The notes beneath the pieces were generated by a model. It was not told the DNA's origin and made no database searches. It saw nothing but the letters and a program-made list of their open reading frames with translations. The translations under genes were made by a program, and so were the position numbers. Positions 11,307-22,723 of a DNA stretch of 64,000 nt are shown piece after piece. The stretch comes from Sequoia sempervirens (lineage: Eukaryota; Streptophyta; Pinopsida; Cupressales; Cupressaceae): contig VDFB02358134.1 of NCBI GenBank assembly GCA_007258455.2, forward strand, positions 210,363,394 to 210,427,393, read 5' to 3'. Positions within the stretch are counted from its first letter, which is position 1; the number at the start of each line of letters is the position of its first letter.

Positions 11307-12211
11307 ATCATGGAGATGTTCTTTAGCAATATTTGGATGTTATTAAAGTCCTTAGTGGATGTGTCAAGATGTGCCTTTGGAAATGACCCTAATGAAATTG
11401 AGCTGACTCATGCACACTCAACTCCTAATGCATGCCATCCTTGTAATTTTGACATTATTGGAGAAGATGATGACAACATGAATAATTTCCTAAACTATTG
11501 TATTAATAACATTGAAGCTAACACATCCTTCTATCCATCCATAAACCAACCCTAGTTCCTTTATACAAGCAAACACTCAACCATTTTATGATAACAAAGT
11601 AACAAACACTCCCATCAATATTGAAGAAACATATGGAAAAGGCTTCACAATCTTTAGTGAACAAGGATGTAATACAACAAGTGAACATGAAATTCATCAA
11701 CTCTTAGAAAAAACCACCATTGATGAAAACACAAAGGGATTAGGATTATAAAATCCCTCTCATAACAGAAAGCCTCCTAGAGAATATCTAAGGCTCTGAA
11801 GTGATGGTACGGTGATCTTGGATTCCCATCCCAATCTGAATATCCTTCTTCCTGAAGAACAACCAATCACTCATAATAATGACAAGGATGAGATGATCAC
11901 CATAGGTCCTCCTCCTCCACATTCAAATAAATAAATAGGTGAATCTATCAAGCACAAGAGGTCTTACAAGTTACAAAGACTAAAGTCTCCTAGTCCACCA
12001 CCCAAAGGTGAAATGAAACTACAATTGATTTTGAACAAAGAATTAATCACTTTACCACCTATGAATAGATTAGTACTATATTCTAAAGATGCAAAAGTAT
12101 CACATTGTGCATATCATCAAATTCTCAAACATAGTACTGATGAATTTCATGCATACTAGTTAGTATTGAAAAAAATTCACTTTGATGGCAATGATTGCAA
12201 TCGTGTGATTT
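11307..12211 (+). pseudogene. Gag-type remnant of element B
   Basis: A frame opens with ATG at 11307 (MEMFFSNIWMLLKSLVD) and runs to about 11555, where a frameshift moves it one frame. It then continues to about 12211 with a few stops (for example near 11748, 11931 and 12159). The second half contains a serine-proline block (KSPSPPPKGEMKLQLILNKE) followed by CAYHQILKHSTDEFHAY, a decayed copy of the C-x2-H-x4-H-x4-C-type motif with which plant gypsy gag proteins of this lineage end. Asp-rich sequence (GEDDDNMNNFLNYC) lies in the first half. The function would have been RNA binding and particle assembly. It is dead, with no protease or RT after it. The downstream part of B's interior (12212-14197) has no frame apart from the tandem repeat. 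Confidence 0.6.
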
Positions 12212-12626
12212 CCTAGCTTAATATTATTTCACCTCTTGTCATGTACTGGTTGTAGAATACTCTATTCTCACTATTACATGACCTTTCCCATCACCTACCT
12301 CAGCTCATTCTTGTCTCACACTCAGTGGGAGCAATAAATTTATAGCCTTGTCCTAGTAATGCATTTTTCATTGTTCCTTGGATTCGTTATTCACCTTCCA
12401 CTTATACAGACTAAGATTGGGAGGTGGATGAATTTCTCATAGGTTGAATCACATTTTCCTTACTAGTCCTTTGCATTTTTCTTTCTTTTTCATTTTCTTT
12501 GATGTGATTGCATGTGCGTATTGTGATCCCTCGTGAAATTTTGTTTGATGTTCTCTCTCTTTGTAACATTCCTCTGTGTGTACATTCATTCTTCTCTATG
12601 TCGTACATCTTTTTTTATTTTTATCT

Positions 12627-12945
12627 TTTTCATTTGTCTTGTGTTTTCCTTTTAGGGATGATGCAAGGTATCAAGACATTCATGTCTCCTTCATGTTGAC
12701 CCAAAAGGCTTTTCTTTTCTTTTTCCTTTTCATTTCTCTTTTTCATTTGTCTTATGTTTTCCTTTTGGGGATGAAGCAAGGTATTGAGACATTCATGTTG
12801 ACCCAAAAGGATTTTTTTTTTCCTTTTTCCTTTTTATTTTCTCTTTTTCATCTTTCTTGTGTTTTCATTTTGGGGATGACACAAGGCATTGAGACACCCT
12901 ATGTCTCTTCCATGTTGAAACAAAAGGTTTTTCTTTTTTCTCGCT
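12627..12945 (+). repeat. Tandem repeat, about 105-112 bp x 3, in element B
   Basis: Three units start near 12627, 12739 and 12844. Each has a T/C-rich part (TTTTTCATTTGTCTTGTGTT), then GGGATGATGCAAGGTAT-GAGACATTCATGT and an (A/C)CAAAAGG end. An inverted single copy lies at 7917-8000. The 157-codon plus-strand frame over this region (12576-13049) is a by-product of the repeats. Confidence 0.8.
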
Positions 12946-14198
12946 CTCTTTGTGTCATTCTTCCAATCTATGTGTATTTGGGGGATGATGTCACTTCCAA
13001 GCTCTCTAAAAATATTGTAGCAAAGAAAATACAAACCCCAAATCCATAGATCCCTTATGTGTTTGGTGTTTTCATTTTTGGGGCAACTCCTCCCTTTTCT
13101 TTTTCGTGATGGTGTAACTTTACTTGAAAACATATGACTTGGCATAGGACTTTCCAAGTTACCTCTCATGTCATCCTTTTTTGTTTGCATTTTTCATTTG
13201 CTACTTTAAAGTAATTGCTCACAATATGGTTTTTAGAAGTTTCTTTAAAGTGGGGGCATACATTTGCATTATTATTTTGCACTTTTCATTTTTCTTGGTT
13301 CTTAGTGCAACCTTCTTACTTCATACAATGCGTTTATTTCTTTATGGATGAAATTGGGTGTAATTTACTTCAGGAGTGTGAATTCTCTTAGCATATTACA
13401 TTCATCTTAGTGGATTGATGCGGCACACTACATCCCCTAAGTTGAAAATTTTCTATTCTTTTATTGGTCCTCTCTAGGAGACATTAGGCACAATGTTCCC
13501 TAAGTTAAATAACTCGCATGAATTAAGAATCCTTTGAACATTTTCTATTTTTGTGTTTTACATTTTCTGTTATATGGCCACCTTGCATAATACAACTTGC
13601 ATGCTTGTGGATCCATCCTATTTGTTCATGAGCTCCAAGAATACGAAGTTTTTCTTGTCTCATGAAGCTCAAAAATATTTTTTGTGTGGCACCTTATTAA
13701 AGTTATTAGGAGGTATAACTTTGGTATAGTTTTAGAAAGAAGTCCAATCTGATGTATGACTTTCCCCATAGCCACTTGAGTGTGTGCGAGTACATACCAA
13801 CCATGAGTGTATATTTCTCACCTTTTAGGACTTCTCACCTGACAGACAGCCAAGAGTTTTGTTGCCTTAGAGTGAGTATGTGTTTTTTAGAAAAACAACC
13901 TAGATCTAATCCACATTAGGATGGATAAATGGTTGAAGCTTGATCTGATTCCCTTATTTCACCTTTTTCTCTTTTTCATCTTTGGAAATGTATGCTTGTT
14001 CCTTGTCATTATTCTTTATATCATTCTCATGTGTGTTTCTTTGTGGCTATGTTGGTTTGTCATGGTATCTTGGTCGAGGGGGCTTGATCACCCCTCTTGA
14101 TCATTGTCGTATGATCTTTCTAGAATTGGTACATTTTAACCCCTCTTAATGTGTGATTGTCTAATTTAGTATGAGTTTGAAGTAAGTTCTTCCTCTCA

Positions 14199-14210
14199 CT
14201 AAAGTGGGGG
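14199..14210 (+). promoter_or_regulatory. Polypurine tract of element B
   Basis: CTAAAGTGGGGG lies five bases before the 3' LTR at 14216, the same 12-mer and spacing class as in elements G and C. Confidence 0.8.
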
Positions 14211-14215
14211 CTAGA

Positions 14216-16036
14216 CAAAGTCATTAAAAAAGTAACCCTTCTACATTTTCTAACTTGTTTGGGCCCTCCTTGTAATTTTGGCTTAATGTTGAACCTTGAT
14301 TTAATGTTGTAATGTGGATAACACATTCACATTAGGTCTTGGGCCCTTTTGAACTAATAAATTTTAATGGTTCCTTGCAAAAGTGTTGTAACACACTTTC
14401 ACACTTTTTTAGGGTTTTATTAATTAACTAAGCACGAAAACATAATTGTAATCATAATTAACTTTAATCTTGCCTTGTTTGGAGTGTTGTAAAGTGTTGT
14501 AAAACACTTTCACACTTCACTAGGCTTTTCATTAATAATTTGGATTTATTATGCTTTAATTGGCCCCATTTTGCATCCACAAGCCTCATTTATTGCATCT
14601 TTTCGAGGATAATCCTAACACCAATCAATAACCGATCATAATTCAGGTGTTTATAGCTTGTGTGGCCTAGATTTAGTGTCTAGAACTCATTCAACACCTT
14701 GGAAAAATAAGTCCCACGTAGGTCTTTTTGGCCCCAGTGCAAGTTTCACACATTTCTAAGCACTTTTCATTTTTGGTCCCATAAATTATGTGTGATGGGA
14801 CTCATTCACCACCGTAGGCGATGAGTCCCATGTGACTAAAATTCAAATTTAATTCAAATTTCTGGTTGGATTTTACTCTCCTAGATCTGATGTTAGCTTG
14901 TAGTGTTGTACCTTCAGGAATTCTTACATAATTGAGTATAAATACAAGGTTCTTTCACTGATATTCTCACCTAGCAAATTCTACAAGCATTCAAGAGTTC
15001 ACAAGAGAATTCATGGAATTCAAGGGTAGATTATCAAGAATTTTAGAGGATCTTTCAAGTGCCAACCATCATGTCAAAGATTTCATTCTTCGTGTTTTTT
15101 AGTGTGCTAACAATTGTGATGTAGAGTTCATGGTCCAATCAAGTGTTTCAAGCAAGATCAATATCATTCAAGCAAGTGTCAAGAACCACATCCATTGCAG
15201 CCATTTCGAGCATAACTGCAACACCTTATTGCTAGGGTTTGGTGAGTTGCAACATTTTATTTTGTTCATTCATCATTCTCCATTCATATTTTCTTTCATT
15301 TCAATGTTTAATTACCAAAAAGGGGTTTGGCCAGGAAAAACCCTATTCCCTAACCCGATAGTGATTTGCAGTGCTAGGTTACAGATTTATCAAGAAGCAA
15401 ACTTGGAGAAAAGTTTCCAAATCCTTAAAGTTGTCATCAAGCCCTGGAGAAGCTTGGAGAAGGTTTATATGTGGAAATTTGCAATTTCAAATCTGGAAAC
15501 CAATAAAAAAAGAGTAGAGTAGACCGAGAGGAATAGAATCTAGTTTAGAATTTCTAGTAAAGAAGTGGATTAATTTTCCACTATTGGTGAATGAGTTCCA
15601 CTATACAAGCCTAATAGAGATTTTCACAAATCCAGATAAAACTAGACTGATTCACCCAACTTGGCGAGTGAGTCCCAGATGTCATTAACAACAATTTTCT
15701 TAGTGATCTAGACCTCCAATTTACCTTCCTCAGTTGCCTAGGTGCACACTTTCAATTTCTTAGCTTTATACTGCATTTTGTTCATCTTTATAGGTCATTT
15801 AGTATTAGTTTGCATTCAATTAGGGTTTTTTTTACAACTTACATTACATTGTATTTTCCAAGTCTAAACTTGGTGGTGAACCCCTCATTAGATCATATTC
15901 AATCCATAGGATAGCCCTATTGCAAGATTTCAATCTCCTTTACATTGAAATCTCTAGGGTTATCATTAAGTGGAATCTCTATGAAAAAGTGAGTGATTCA
16001 ATCAACACAAAACTTATTCCTTTTTCATAGGTTCTA
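14216..16036 (+). repeat. 3' LTR of element B
   Basis: Matches 8906-10793 throughout. The terminal TG has become CA and the end CA has become TA. A 23-base segment (15306-15328, with AATTACCAAAAAGG) is present here and in G's LTR but lost from the left copy. The flank ATACA at 16037-16041 is the target duplication. Confidence 0.85.
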
Positions 16037-16039
16037 ATA

Positions 16040-17085
16040 CAGACCAAAACCAAGTTTATTGATCATACAGAAGACAAAACGACTACTTCTACTATGATCA
16101 CTAAAAATATTAGAATACGGGAAAGTAATAGAATATAACATAACTGAAATGAAGTAAAGTAAATTATTGAACTAAAGAGGATAGAGAAAGAAAATTCCCA
16201 CAAAAACCCAAGTAATGAAGCCTCCATCCAGTAGATATCTTCAATACCTACATGCATAAGATTGAGAGAAAATGTTGGTGTTGTATAGGGATTTACCTCA
16301 GCCAAACCCCCATTTTTTGTGTTCCCACCTCCATGGATAGCCAGATAGATAGAGAGAGTGAGAAAAGTAAGAAAATATGAAGTGATAAAAGCAATCCCTT
16401 CTCAAGGAGGAGAAATCGTATCACAAAATAGAGATGAAATTGATAAGGGATGTGATAAATCCTAGGATTCTCACAAGCACAAGATAAGGGAGATATTAGC
16501 TGCAAGGCTTCAGGAAGCCAAAGAGAGAGGAAAAGATAGTTGCAAGAGCCAAGAGTGTTGCAAAGAGTGTTGTGAGAGCTTTGGAGAATACTATTGCAAT
16601 AAGCAAGGGAGATGTGTAAGCAAGATAGAAAGAGGAAAGATGGGAGAATGCCCAAGATAGAAGCCTAGAAGGAGAAGAAGGCCAAATGAGTTTATAGGAC
16701 AACTTTTGAAGAGGGTAACTAAGCTTCCTGAGCCATTACAAGGCATCCCTAGCTGTTACCACTGAAAAACTTGCTGACAAGTGGAAAAAATGCATGGAAG
16801 TGGTTGCTTTAATGTTGAAAAATCACAGGATGCTAGTGTGATGCACATGCATTCGCATGGTGCGCTAGTGTTCAAAAACATCATGCCACAAAATGACAAG
16901 AATGGGAAAAGCAAAAATTCTGATGCATGAAGGTATCTACTGAAAAGCGGTGGTGAGCATCCTAAGAGCGAAAAAGGTTGATGCATATGCTAAAATGAGC
17001 CTATACAGATGTTAGGGGAGTGGACACAAAAGAAAATGCAAGAATGTATGTGAAATTACAAGGGGCACAATTTTACGAAATCACA
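16040..17085 (-). repeat. Left (3') LTR of element C
   Basis: Matches 22724-24564 once the TIR element is removed. Shared landmarks include GAAGTAAAGTAAAT, TGAAGCCTCCA..AGTAGATATCTTCAATAC and AGAGTGTTGCAAAGAGTGTTG. This copy has the uninterrupted sequence TTCCCACCTCCATGGATAGCC (16322-16342), the empty site for the TIR element in the other LTR. The 68-120 codon minus-strand frames in this LTR are not conserved and are not annotated. Confidence 0.85.
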
Positions 17086-17089
17086 TTTT

Positions 17090-17101
17090 CCCCCACTTTA
17101 G
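17090..17101 (-). promoter_or_regulatory. Polypurine tract of element C
   Basis: Minus-strand CTAAAGTGGGGG is four bases before the LTR start (TGTGATTTCG) at 17085. It is identical to the tracts of B and G. Confidence 0.75.
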
Positions 17102-18419
17102 CAGGAATACGAATCTACACTAATATGCACACTAAAGGAAATCTACTAAACATAAATAACATCATTATGCCAAAATGATACTATAGAGGAAGCAGGTAAC
17201 TCTTCGAACCAAGGAAGCATGCCCCCAGGCTGAAGACCTAAAAAATAGACACATTAGACAAGAAAAACCTGCACTAGATAACAAGATTAGAACATAAATA
17301 TCCATTACAATATGGTGTTAGAACATAAAAACATGCAGGAAAACAACAAACTAAAGTATTTGAGTCAGTAAAATGAAATAGACCTCGATGTGAAAGGTTG
17401 TCTCAATATTATGTGTTGTCCCCAAATTAAGAAATAACACATAGAAGAATTCTAAAATGAAGAGAAGAATGTAAGGATTGATTTCCTCATGAGAAGAATG
17501 CATCCAAAAGTTAGGGAAGCAACCAATATCTAAGAGAGAGAGCATATACTTAGGATGAAGAAGATGTAGATCTTCGATCAGGTATACACAATTGAGAAGA
17601 AAGAGAATTTAGGAGAGAGATGGAGAAGATAGAAAGGAATGAAAATTCCAAGAGATACTACTCCACAAGTCCTTGGACGCAAGGAGAGTTGAACAAATGC
17701 ACCAAAGATCCATAGATCTCTAGAAAGGTGAACAAAAGAATCTACAAGTACTCTCATACAAAGTTAAACAAACTTCACTAGAGGCCCACAAACCAATGAT
17801 GAATAGATCCTGTAGGATGAAATAACTTTGCAAGGCCATAGAATTGCAAAGAAGGTTCTCCAAGTACTCTCTCCTAAAAGAATCCTGATGTAGGAGACTC
17901 CGTAGAGTCAGATTGGGTCCTCACAAGTGCTCGGTCCTGCAAGGTTGATTGAAAAGAAGCTTCACAAGTGCACTTGCAAAGCAACATGTTAATCCGTAGA
18001 ATAAACATGTTAGGAAAGCTTGATACAAAGAAGCTCTACAATTTCATGGTCCTAAAAAGAAAGACTATTCAAAGAGGCATATGGCTACCACAAGCTACAT
18101 TACAGGATAGTCATAGGAAAGATAGGTCTAGCTAGGTTGCCCCCAAGTTAGACACCATAGAATTCATTTGAGAAAAAATATTTCAAAGGGGGTCCCTTAG
18201 GAACCCTTCAAGACAACAAGTGGTCCACTCAAAGGGACACTCTAATTGAAAGATAGAGAAAATAAAGGATTTCCTTAGAAGGATGCACATCTCCAGAACA
18301 AGTTATCACTGCCCTCAACACACAGGGGAGGAGAACCATGCAAGATACTTAGAACATAAAGGATAGAGGTATACCTTGATATCACTTGTAATTTGAAGAA
18401 GAGGTAGGTGCATCATCAA
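17102..18419 (-). other. 3' internal region of element C, no gene seen
   Basis: No reading frame or conserved motif is visible. The first 90 bases resemble the equivalent place at 6667-6750. The rest has many short AAGA/GAAG-rich stretches. The most likely identity is untranslated 3' sequence of the element. Confidence 0.4.
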
Positions 18420-18758
18420 ATGAATGAGTGATGGTACCTAAATCACAAAGTTGTTGTATTTTGTCCTTCAAGGCCTTACATTCACCAGTGGAATGGTCAG
18501 GCACTCAGTAGTATGCATATATATTTTATTTCCTTTATCATGCCTATGAAATTTATTACGTGTAGCATAAGGAAGAGTAATCAAGTGGGATTTTAGAAGC
18601 CTCAACAAAATACACTCTTGCTTAGATAAAGAATTGTTGCAAATATGACATAGTTTGGTGGTGTTGTCATTGACGTCAACATTGTTCAATATGTTGTAGA
18701 TTGTAAATGTATAGTTGAGATTTTGTGAGTACATGGAGCTATCTTTATGGTGTTGCAT
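18420..18758 (-). pseudogene. Gag-type zinc motif remnant in element C
   Basis: Minus-strand translation gives FHRHDKGNKIYMHTTECLT (about 18500-18555), a decayed form of the C-x2-H-x4-5-H-TTEEC motif of plant gypsy gag proteins, and in another frame STGECKALKDKIQQLCDLG (about 18440-18500), which looks like the helical stretch that usually follows it. A frameshift lies between them. The frame upstream (to 18758) is open but unrecognised. The fragment lies downstream of the protease remnant, which is out of the usual gag-protease order. Either a rearrangement or a second element's fragment could explain this. A Copia solo LTR abuts its upstream end. Confidence 0.5.
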
Positions 18759-18761
18759 ATA

Positions 18762-20066
18762 TGTTGGTTTGATGAGTTTAAAAGTTCTTTTGAGAAAATT
18801 AATGAAGAAAAGAAGTCAGAGTGTTGGAAGTGTTTAGTGTGTGCTTCAGTATGTGCTCTCCATTTCTCTTATGTTGATCCTATGCCTATGTGGATCTGAA
18901 GGAATGTTGATGATGATATAGTTTGAGTTTCAATTTTTGGTGAGATGATATGTAGAAGTTGTGTTCACTGGTATGTGTTCTACCGGCAGTTTTAGTGTTC
19001 TATGGACTAGGAGAAATATGTTTCCTCCGCATTTCTCCACTGTATTGTTTTAGATCGTTTGGATTTGGGAGATGTCTGGTAAAGGCCTTTCCTATGCTCT
19101 GGTGAAGAGGTTTGGAATTTGGTGATCCATAAATCATTTTTTAGTGTTTATGTGTGTTTCTACATAGTATGAATTGTCTGTGAAAAGAGTTCAGTGCTTG
19201 AAGCTTGTTGTTTTTGTTGTTGATGTATCTAGAATATTTTGAGATGTATTCTCATGCATAATGAAGCATGTTGTGTCATCTGCATGTCATGTTCTTGTTG
19301 GGAAGTGTGCGAATCATTGATAATTTGTGTTTTCATTAGCCAACCTAGTGTTTACACTCAAATAATAGAACTTAAATGAGGAAGTGTGTTGAAGATTCAA
19401 AAATATTATTCTTATGTCTTTATTGGTCAACCCTTATTCCTTTCCACTGCGGGAATTTAGAGTTGCCGACCTATTTTGAATTTATGAAATGATGTATTGT
19501 GGCTGACCTTGGTAAATGTTTCTAAGGTTGAGAATGGCATGAAAGCAGGGTGAGTAGTGAAGAATTTGGTATGAGTGTGATGCAAAGTGACAGAAGTTTG
19601 CCACAAATCATAAGAGAAAAAGTGTGTGATTGATTTGTGAGAGCATCTTTTCAGTGTGCTGAAGGAACTGAACTGAAGGTTTCTATAATCCTATTAATGT
19701 GACTTAATTGTTGTGGTGTATCTCTTTTTCTCTTTTGTATTTGTAGGCGGTGACCCTCCCTATTAGATAGTGAGTTGTTTGTAGGCAGTGAGCCTTTGTA
19801 CTTGGACAGTGAGTCCTCTTTCAGGCAGTGAGCCTTTGTATTCAGTTTATAATCTTTATATTGTGAGTTAACCCTCACTGTGGTTTTTCCCTTATTGGGT
19901 TTTCCATGTAAAAATTTGGTGTTCATTATGTTCATTTCATTTCTATTATCTTTGTTTCATGCTCATATTTATAACATAATAGTGTGGTTGAAGATTTGAT
20001 AAGTGATAAAGTTTTAAGTTTGAATTTGTGTGACAACTGATTCACCCCCCTCTTAGTTGTATTGCA
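18762..20066 (+). repeat. Copia-type solo LTR in element C
   Basis: The right end has Copia landmarks: GGTTTTTCCCTTATTGGGTTTTCC (about 19880-19903), TTGGTGTTCATTATG and the terminal CTGATTCACCCCCCTCTTAG..TATTGCA (20038-20066). The left end is placed at TGTTGGTTTGATGAG (18762) by pattern only. No target duplication is seen, so both borders are approximate. Flanking sequence on both sides is element C coding debris, which supports insertion. Confidence 0.55.
19744..19845 (+). repeat. Short tandem repeat GTAGGCAGTGAGCCTTTGTA
   Basis: Four to five degenerate units of about 20-28 bp, built on GG(C/A)(A/G)GTGA(G/C)CCT, lie just upstream of the presumed R region of the Copia LTR. No known function. 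Confidence 0.65.
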
Positions 20067-20259
20067 CTTGTTTAACTAGAATAAGGAGCATGAATCAACC
20101 CTTTCTCTTGTGGAGAAGGATTCAAATACTCACAATAAGGCACAAAAACAATGGATAATGGTGGATGAATCAATTCGAGAGAACGAGGTTGAGAGGAAAT
20201 CATGTCGCCATTCAATCATGGTTTTTGTTTAGATTGTTCATTCAAGCAACCAAGCCCAA

Positions 20260-20400
20260 ATTACACTTATGAGGCAGACATTCTATAGGGACTTGAATTC
20301 CTTGTTTGTTACACCCACAACCTTTACACCCATAGACATATTTAGAGACAAGCTTAAAGCCAGAGCCATAATGTGTTTGAAAATCTTGAGGAGGATTTTT
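20260..20400 (-). pseudogene. G-patch remnant of element C
   Basis: Minus-strand translation reads FKLVSKYVYGCKGCGCNKQG followed by IQVPIE and CNLGLV. This matches the outline of the G-patch seen after the protease in Tat/Ogre-type gypsy polyproteins: an aromatic-rich start, a Gly-rich G-x-G core, QGI-P and a final LG. Several glycines have become Cys or Ser. The better preserved relative in element A (about 37575-37680) has the core QGKGLG and ends HQGLGY. G-patches bind RNA or helicase partners. The remnant follows the protease at 20711-21613 in the expected order. Stops appear immediately downstream. Confidence 0.5.
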
Positions 20401-20710
20401 TGTAGTGAACATTATTCCAGCAATGGGTATTATGCTCCTCTACGAGATCACCATCAGCCTTCTTTACATAATTTCCAACATTAACCTCTTTAACAAAAGT
20501 GTGATCATCTTCCCTAAAAGGGGGAGGACTAACATTAAGAACATTACAATTGTTGCTCAAATTACCCCATGATACAGAAGAGTAACCATCTTCGATAATG
20601 GGTTTGGATGATGTTATTGAAAGGTCTAAATGGATCAGGGTGACTTTATATTTTCCAATGAAGGATTCTATAAAGTCTAGAGAACCTTAATAATCACCAA
20701 GACAATAATT

Positions 20711-21613
20711 TTATTGAGAAGAGGTAGAAGGAGCATACTTAACATTTCTTGCTTCAGAAGGATCTTCTTCAGGGACATCTATCTCAAGAGTATCCTGTGT
20801 AGTAGATATTGTTGGAGTAAGCATCAACACATTGGAAGACACTGAAGGAATAAGAGTAGGCACAATTGAAACCTGACTAGTAGCTACAATCTCACATAAG
20901 TGCACAGCCTCAGGGTCAACCCTGGTTGTGACTACCCAATTATTGCAAATGAACTTAATAGATTTATGCAAGGTAGATTGGATTGCACCCATAGCATGAA
21001 TCCACAGTCTACAAAGAAGGTTATATGGTAATTTTTTTACATAACATATAAAAGGTTGGGTATGGTATCGGGTCCCAACCTTAAAGGAAAGACTATCATT
21101 CCTAAAGGTTTCCGACCAACATTATCAAACCCATGAATTTCATCAAAAGAAGCATTAAGAAAAGATGAGTCAATATTAATCTTAGGAAATAGATCAATGC
21201 TACATACATTAAGTGTCAAATTGGCATCAACGAGAGTACATCTAATGATGATATCACTAATGTTAACTATAATCATCAGAGGGTCTACTTTCTAGCGGCA
21301 GAAGTTCTTGCAGATAGAACATGATATTTAGTGAATCCGCACAAATATGAGCCATCAATGAATTAACAACCATCAACCTAAAAGAGGAAAGTACGTGAAT
21401 ATTTTGTAAGGATTCATGAGGCATACCTTGGTAAACTAGAGCATACTGAAGCAAGTCCCACAGTGAGATCTTGGCCAGAGTAATGCAGAGTTGCTCGATA
21501 AGATCATAATCACTAGGTGCTTTAGTCATATGTTTAGGTGCTTGAGGAAAGATTTGTTTTTTATTCATTCTATTCTTATAAGTATGGGATATCCCTCTAT
21601 AAGAGGGATCCAT
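20711..21613 (-). pseudogene. Protease region of element C (gypsy, Tat/Ogre type)
   Basis: On the minus strand three blocks follow in the usual order. First, a linker with YDLIEQLCITLAKISLWDLL (21500-21560), the stretch typically before the protease in Tat-lineage polyproteins. Second, the protease core (21037-21276) with TLVDANLTLNVCSIDLFPKI and GFDNVGRKPLGMIVFPL: this matches the retropepsin frame around the catalytic loop, but the D-(S/T)-G position reads DAN, so the enzyme would be inactive. Third, CRLWIHAMGAIQSTLHKSIK (20945-21010), the conserved block after the flap. Frame changes separate the blocks. The remainder (20711-20940) is Ser/Thr/Pro-rich. The enzyme would have cut the element's polyprotein. 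Nothing resembling RT follows. Confidence 0.7.
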
Positions 21614-21711
21614 TGAAATTTCAAGAGAATCGCTATCAAATGGGACACCATCAATAGAACAAATCCTTTTGATTAGAAGGATTAGTTGGAGTTAGATAGA
21701 TGACCAGTCTC

Positions 21712-22200
21712 TTAGGCCTTTGAGGGGCAACAAAGACAGATTACATTTACCAAATCATCACAACTTGTAGAAGAATCATTTGAAGATATATACTCAACAT
21801 CTATCCTTGGAGTATCTGATGTGAGATGGAATTCATCATTCACTAGTGCATCATCTTTGGAAGAGAGTTCATTAGAATAAAGATTAGATTCATCATTCAC
21901 CAATGCAACGTCTCTAAAAGAGATTGCATTGGAAGGAATAGGAGATTCATCATTCACAAATGCATCATCTCCAATAGAGATTGCATTGGAATGAATAGAA
22001 GGTTGAGTAACATTAATAAAGGTATCAATGATTTCATTCTCTTGCTCCAAAATACCCTTAGAAGGAATCTTGGGAGAGGTGTCAACAAAGAATAATAAGA
22101 AAGGAGACAAGAACTCACTTTCACATGCTTGTAAGAGAACTTCTTCAATATTTTTAACAAATATGGGAAGAGATAGAAGGAAGAAAGATAGAATATACAT
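21712..22200 (-). pseudogene. Repeat-bearing acidic ORF of element C
   Basis: A minus-strand frame of 162 codons opens at 22200 and closes at a stop at 21712. The N-terminus is hydrophobic (MYILSFFLLSLPIF), like a signal or membrane segment. The middle contains three 19-residue repeats of the type (S/A)-x-(D/N)-DA(L/F)VNDES-x2-x-SN-(A/E)-(I/L)-S, encoded by 57-bp tandem repeats at 21832-22002. The C-terminus has clustered Asp and Cys. The frame sits between the leader and the protease linker, where gag would be expected, but no capsid fold is recognisable. It may be what remains after gag was deleted or replaced. Function unknown. Confidence 0.4.
21832..22002 (-). repeat. 57-bp tandem repeat x 3
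   Basis: Units start at 21832, 21889 and 21946, each with TTCATCATTCAC at the start. The 57-bp period keeps the reading frame (19 codons), so the repeats expanded while the ORF was translated, or by chance in frame. Confidence 0.8.
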
Positions 22201-22723
22201 TTTGAACTAGAGATAGACATATCGATCAATCTAGAGAAATCTAGGGGTCACAAAATTGAGAAAAATTGAAAATTCTGAATTTTTTTTTTCGATATTTTGT
22301 ATGTTCTAGTAATTTTCATTTTCGGAGTTCTTCGGAGCAAATTTTGGGGTTGAAACTTGCATTAGTCCCTAAAATTCAGCTACGAATTCTGAATTCCAAG
22401 CACCAAGTCAGAAATTATGACCCTACCAAGTTCGGGTAAATAAATTCCTAGTTTTTTTGAAAAAAACTATGATTCACATCAGGTTAGCCAAAATGTAGAG
22501 AAGGTGGATTCACTACTCATGAGTCTCTTATTCTCAAGAGATTCCCAAGGGGTGAACTACCCTAAACTACCTCAAAGAACAGTGCAAGATTTTTAGAGTA
22601 AAAAAGAGTAGGTCATAGAGATATTCTAGACAAACTAACAAGCTTTCAACCAAAGGACGACAATACTGAATGAGGACAATAGTGTGGAATGTTGGAATCC
22701 TAGGGTTACATTGGCATCTCCTA
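22201..22723 (-). other. Leader of element C with possible primer site
   Basis: No gene. The part at 22480-22720 matches the leader at 8640-8900. Next to the LTR the minus strand reads TAGGAGATGCCAATG, in the place of a primer binding site but resembling the TTGGTGAACCCGACAT type at only about ten positions. I treat it as an unresolved primer site. Confidence 0.45.

Larger units (their letters stand above)
8906..16036 (+). mobile_element. Element B: non-autonomous gypsy-type LTR retrotransposon
   Basis: B has two LTRs (8906-10793 and 14216-16036), a decayed primer site after the left LTR, a polypurine tract before the right one, and the flanking duplication ATACG (8901-8905) / ATACA (16037-16041). 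The 3.4-kb interior holds only a gag-type remnant and a tandem repeat. There is no protease, RT, RNase H or integrase, so it needed another element's enzymes. The LTRs have many differences and several CG to TA/CA changes (also in the primer site and the duplication), consistent with old, methylated DNA. B is inserted exactly between the leader and the LTR of a C-type element. Confidence 0.85.

Noticed and set aside
12576..13049. 157-codon plus-strand ORF with repeated FHLSCVFLLGM
   Set aside because: Follows the 105-bp tandem repeat exactly; Phe/Leu richness comes from T-rich DNA. A by-product of the repeats.
16063..16986. Several 68-120 codon minus ORFs in C's left LTR
   Set aside because: The equivalent frames in the right LTR (23754-24213) differ in length and frame, and LTR position argues against coding.
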